Assembly: GCF_042096055.1 (NCBI RefSeq)
Contig: NZ_JBELMH010000127.1
Location: forward strand, 1-5,451
Origin: Citreimonas sp042096055
Lineage (GTDB): Bacteria; Pseudomonadota; Alphaproteobacteria; Rhodobacterales; Rhodobacteraceae
Length of the DNA stretch: 5,451 nt
Reading direction: 5' to 3'
Position numbers and translations under genes: made by a program. The notes beneath the pieces were generated by a model, which was not told the DNA's origin, ran no database searches, and saw only the letters and a list, made by a program, of their open reading frames with translations. This document shows positions 4,616 to 5,451 of this stretch, piece after piece. The stretch's first letter is position 1; each line of letters opens with the position of its first letter.

Positions 4616-5380
4616 ATGGCCAAGCTGCTGCACCCGAAGGCGACCGCCGTCTGGCTGGTGGACAACACCACCCTCAGCTTCAAGCAGATCGCGGAATTCA
4701 CCGGCTATCACGAGCTGGAAGTGCAGGGCATCGCCGACGGCGACGTGGCCGCGGGCGTCAAGGGCTTCGACCCGGTCGCCAACAACCAGCTTGAACAGGA
4801 CGAGATCGACCAGGCCGAGAAGAACCCGCTTTACAAGATGAAGCTGAAGTTCAACCCAGCTGCGCTGGACGAGGACAAGCGCCGAGGCCCGCGCTACACC
4901 CCGCTGTCCAAGCGCCAGGACCGTCCCGCCGCGATCCTGTGGCTGGTCAAGTTCCACCCCGAGCTGGCCGACAGCCAGATCAGCAAGCTGGTGGGCACGA
5001 CCAAGCCGACGATCCAGTCGATCCGCGAGCGTACGCACTGGAACATCCAGAACATCCAGCCGATCGACCCTGTCGCGCTGGGCCTGTGCCGCCAGTCCGA
5101 ACTGGACGCCGCCGTGGCCAAGGCCGCCAAGAAGCAGGACGCGGTGATGAACGACGACGAGCGGCGCAAGCTGGTCTCGACCGAGCAGAGCCTCGGAATG
5201 GACGCCGAGCCGCGCCTGCCGTCGGCGATCGAGGGCCTCGAGACGTTCAGCCTGTCGGGCTCGTCGCGCGAGGACGAGGACGAGAAGAAGGCGGCGCGGA
5301 AGGATTATTCCGACGCGGAAAGCTTCTTCAACCTGCCCGACGACGCGTCCGACGACGACGAGGACGAGGACCAGAAGTGA
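4616..5380 (+). CDS. trcR: Cell cycle transcriptional regulator TrcR (DUF1013 family)
   Basis: This 254-residue protein begins MAKLLHPKATAVWLVDNTTLSFKQIAEFTG, the highly conserved start of the alphaproteobacterial DUF1013 family, named TrcR for a role in cell-cycle transcription. Two helix-turn-helix-like segments are visible: about 20-40 (LSFKQIAEFTGYHELEVQGIA) and about 104-140 (PAAILWLVKFHPELADSQISKLVGTTKPTIQSIRER). Between them, PLYKMKLKFNPAALDEDKRRGPRYTPLSKRQDRPAA is basic and matches the conserved family core; HWNIQNIQPIDPVALGLC (141-158) follows. Beyond about 215 the tail is strongly acidic (EDEDEKK and, at the end, DDASDDDEDEDQK) around a small motif DYSDAESFFNLPDD. The ATG at 4616 has a good ribosome binding site. 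It is monocistronic here: divergent from RNase T2 and closed by a strong terminator. It acts in the cytoplasm/nucleoid. Family assignment is firm; the regulatory targets in this organism are unknown. Confidence 0.9.
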   Translation: MAKLLHPKATAVWLVDNTTLSFKQIAEFTGYHELEVQGIADGDVAAGVKGFDPVANNQLEQDEIDQAEKNPLYKMKLKFNPAALDEDKRRGPRYTPLSKRQDRPAAILWLVKFHPELADSQISKLVGTTKPTIQSIRERTHWNIQNIQPIDPVALGLCRQSELDAAVAKAAKKQDAVMNDDERRKLVSTEQSLGMDAEPRLPSAIEGLETFSLSGSSREDEDEKKAARKDYSDAESFFNLPDDASDDDEDEDQK

Positions 5381-5417
5381 CGGCACGCGGCCTGCGCGCC
5401 GCGGGTGTCCTGATACG

Positions 5418-5451
5418 AAACGGGCGGCCAAAGGGCCGCCCGTTTTCGTTT
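5418..5451 (+). terminator. Intrinsic terminator of trcR
   Basis: A perfect 9-bp stem CGGGCGGCC / GGCCGCCCG (5421-5442) with loop AAAG is extended to 12 bp by AAA/TTT pairing (5418-5420 with 5443-5445) and followed by TTTTCGTTT at the window edge. It begins 37 bases after the trcR stop codon. This is the only classical rho-independent terminator in the window. Confidence 0.9.

Noticed and set aside
4493..5431. Minus-strand open frame (312 codons) opposite trcR
   Set aside because: It is antisense to a conserved gene, and runs through the terminator and both promoters; the translation is low-complexity Leu/Val/Arg without a domain.
1..5451. CRISPR array, tRNA, insertion sequence or attachment site
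   Set aside because: No regularly spaced repeats, no tRNA-like cloverleaf with CCA end, no transposase motifs and no flanking direct repeats were seen on either strand.

Overview
The window is very GC-rich. Its gene content looks like a chromosomal segment of an alphaproteobacterium, most likely Rhodobacterales (Roseobacter/Paracoccus/Rhodobacter relatives). Three things point there: a SPOR protein with the VPRHVF / WEDGRLNP / VWTxTVPR block recalled from that order, a TrcR-type (DUF1013) alphaproteobacterial regulator, and a single-pass membrane protein that resembles a Rhodobacteraceae-restricted hypothetical family. No rRNA, tRNA, CRISPR array, transposase, integrase or phage gene is visible.

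Layout from left to right. (i) A left-truncated plus-strand gene ends in a SPOR peptidoglycan-binding domain (2-739). (ii) Abutting it tail to tail, with the two stop codons side by side in CTAGCTAG, is a minus-strand gene (740-1762) for a single-pass membrane protein; its soluble part resembles an M48 peptidase that has lost its zinc motif. (iii) Further right on the minus strand is an acyl-CoA synthetase of the ANL superfamily (2062-3687). It is followed 63 bp downstream by a 54-codon gene with a strong ribosome binding site (1834-1998). A GC hairpin separates that small gene from the membrane-protein gene. (iv) A 161-bp leader and intergenic region (3688-3848) carries a perfect 12-bp palindrome near the synthetase start and a GGGGGC hairpin element behind the next gene. 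(v) A secreted RNase T2 (3849-4481, minus) is divergent from trcR (4616-5380, plus). The region between them has a good sigma70-like promoter for the RNase, a weaker candidate for trcR that overlaps it, and two consecutive hairpins in the trcR leader. (vi) A textbook intrinsic terminator ends trcR at the right edge.

The genes do not form one pathway. They are cell-envelope (SPOR protein, membrane protein), fatty-acid or carboxylate activation (synthetase plus small gene), periplasmic RNA degradation (RNase T2) and cell-cycle transcription (TrcR) units placed side by side. I see no convincing new multi-gene system. The points most worth a second look are the apparent pseudo-peptidase, the unlisted 54-aa gene, the overlapping divergent promoters with a structured trcR leader, and the palindrome in front of the synthetase.
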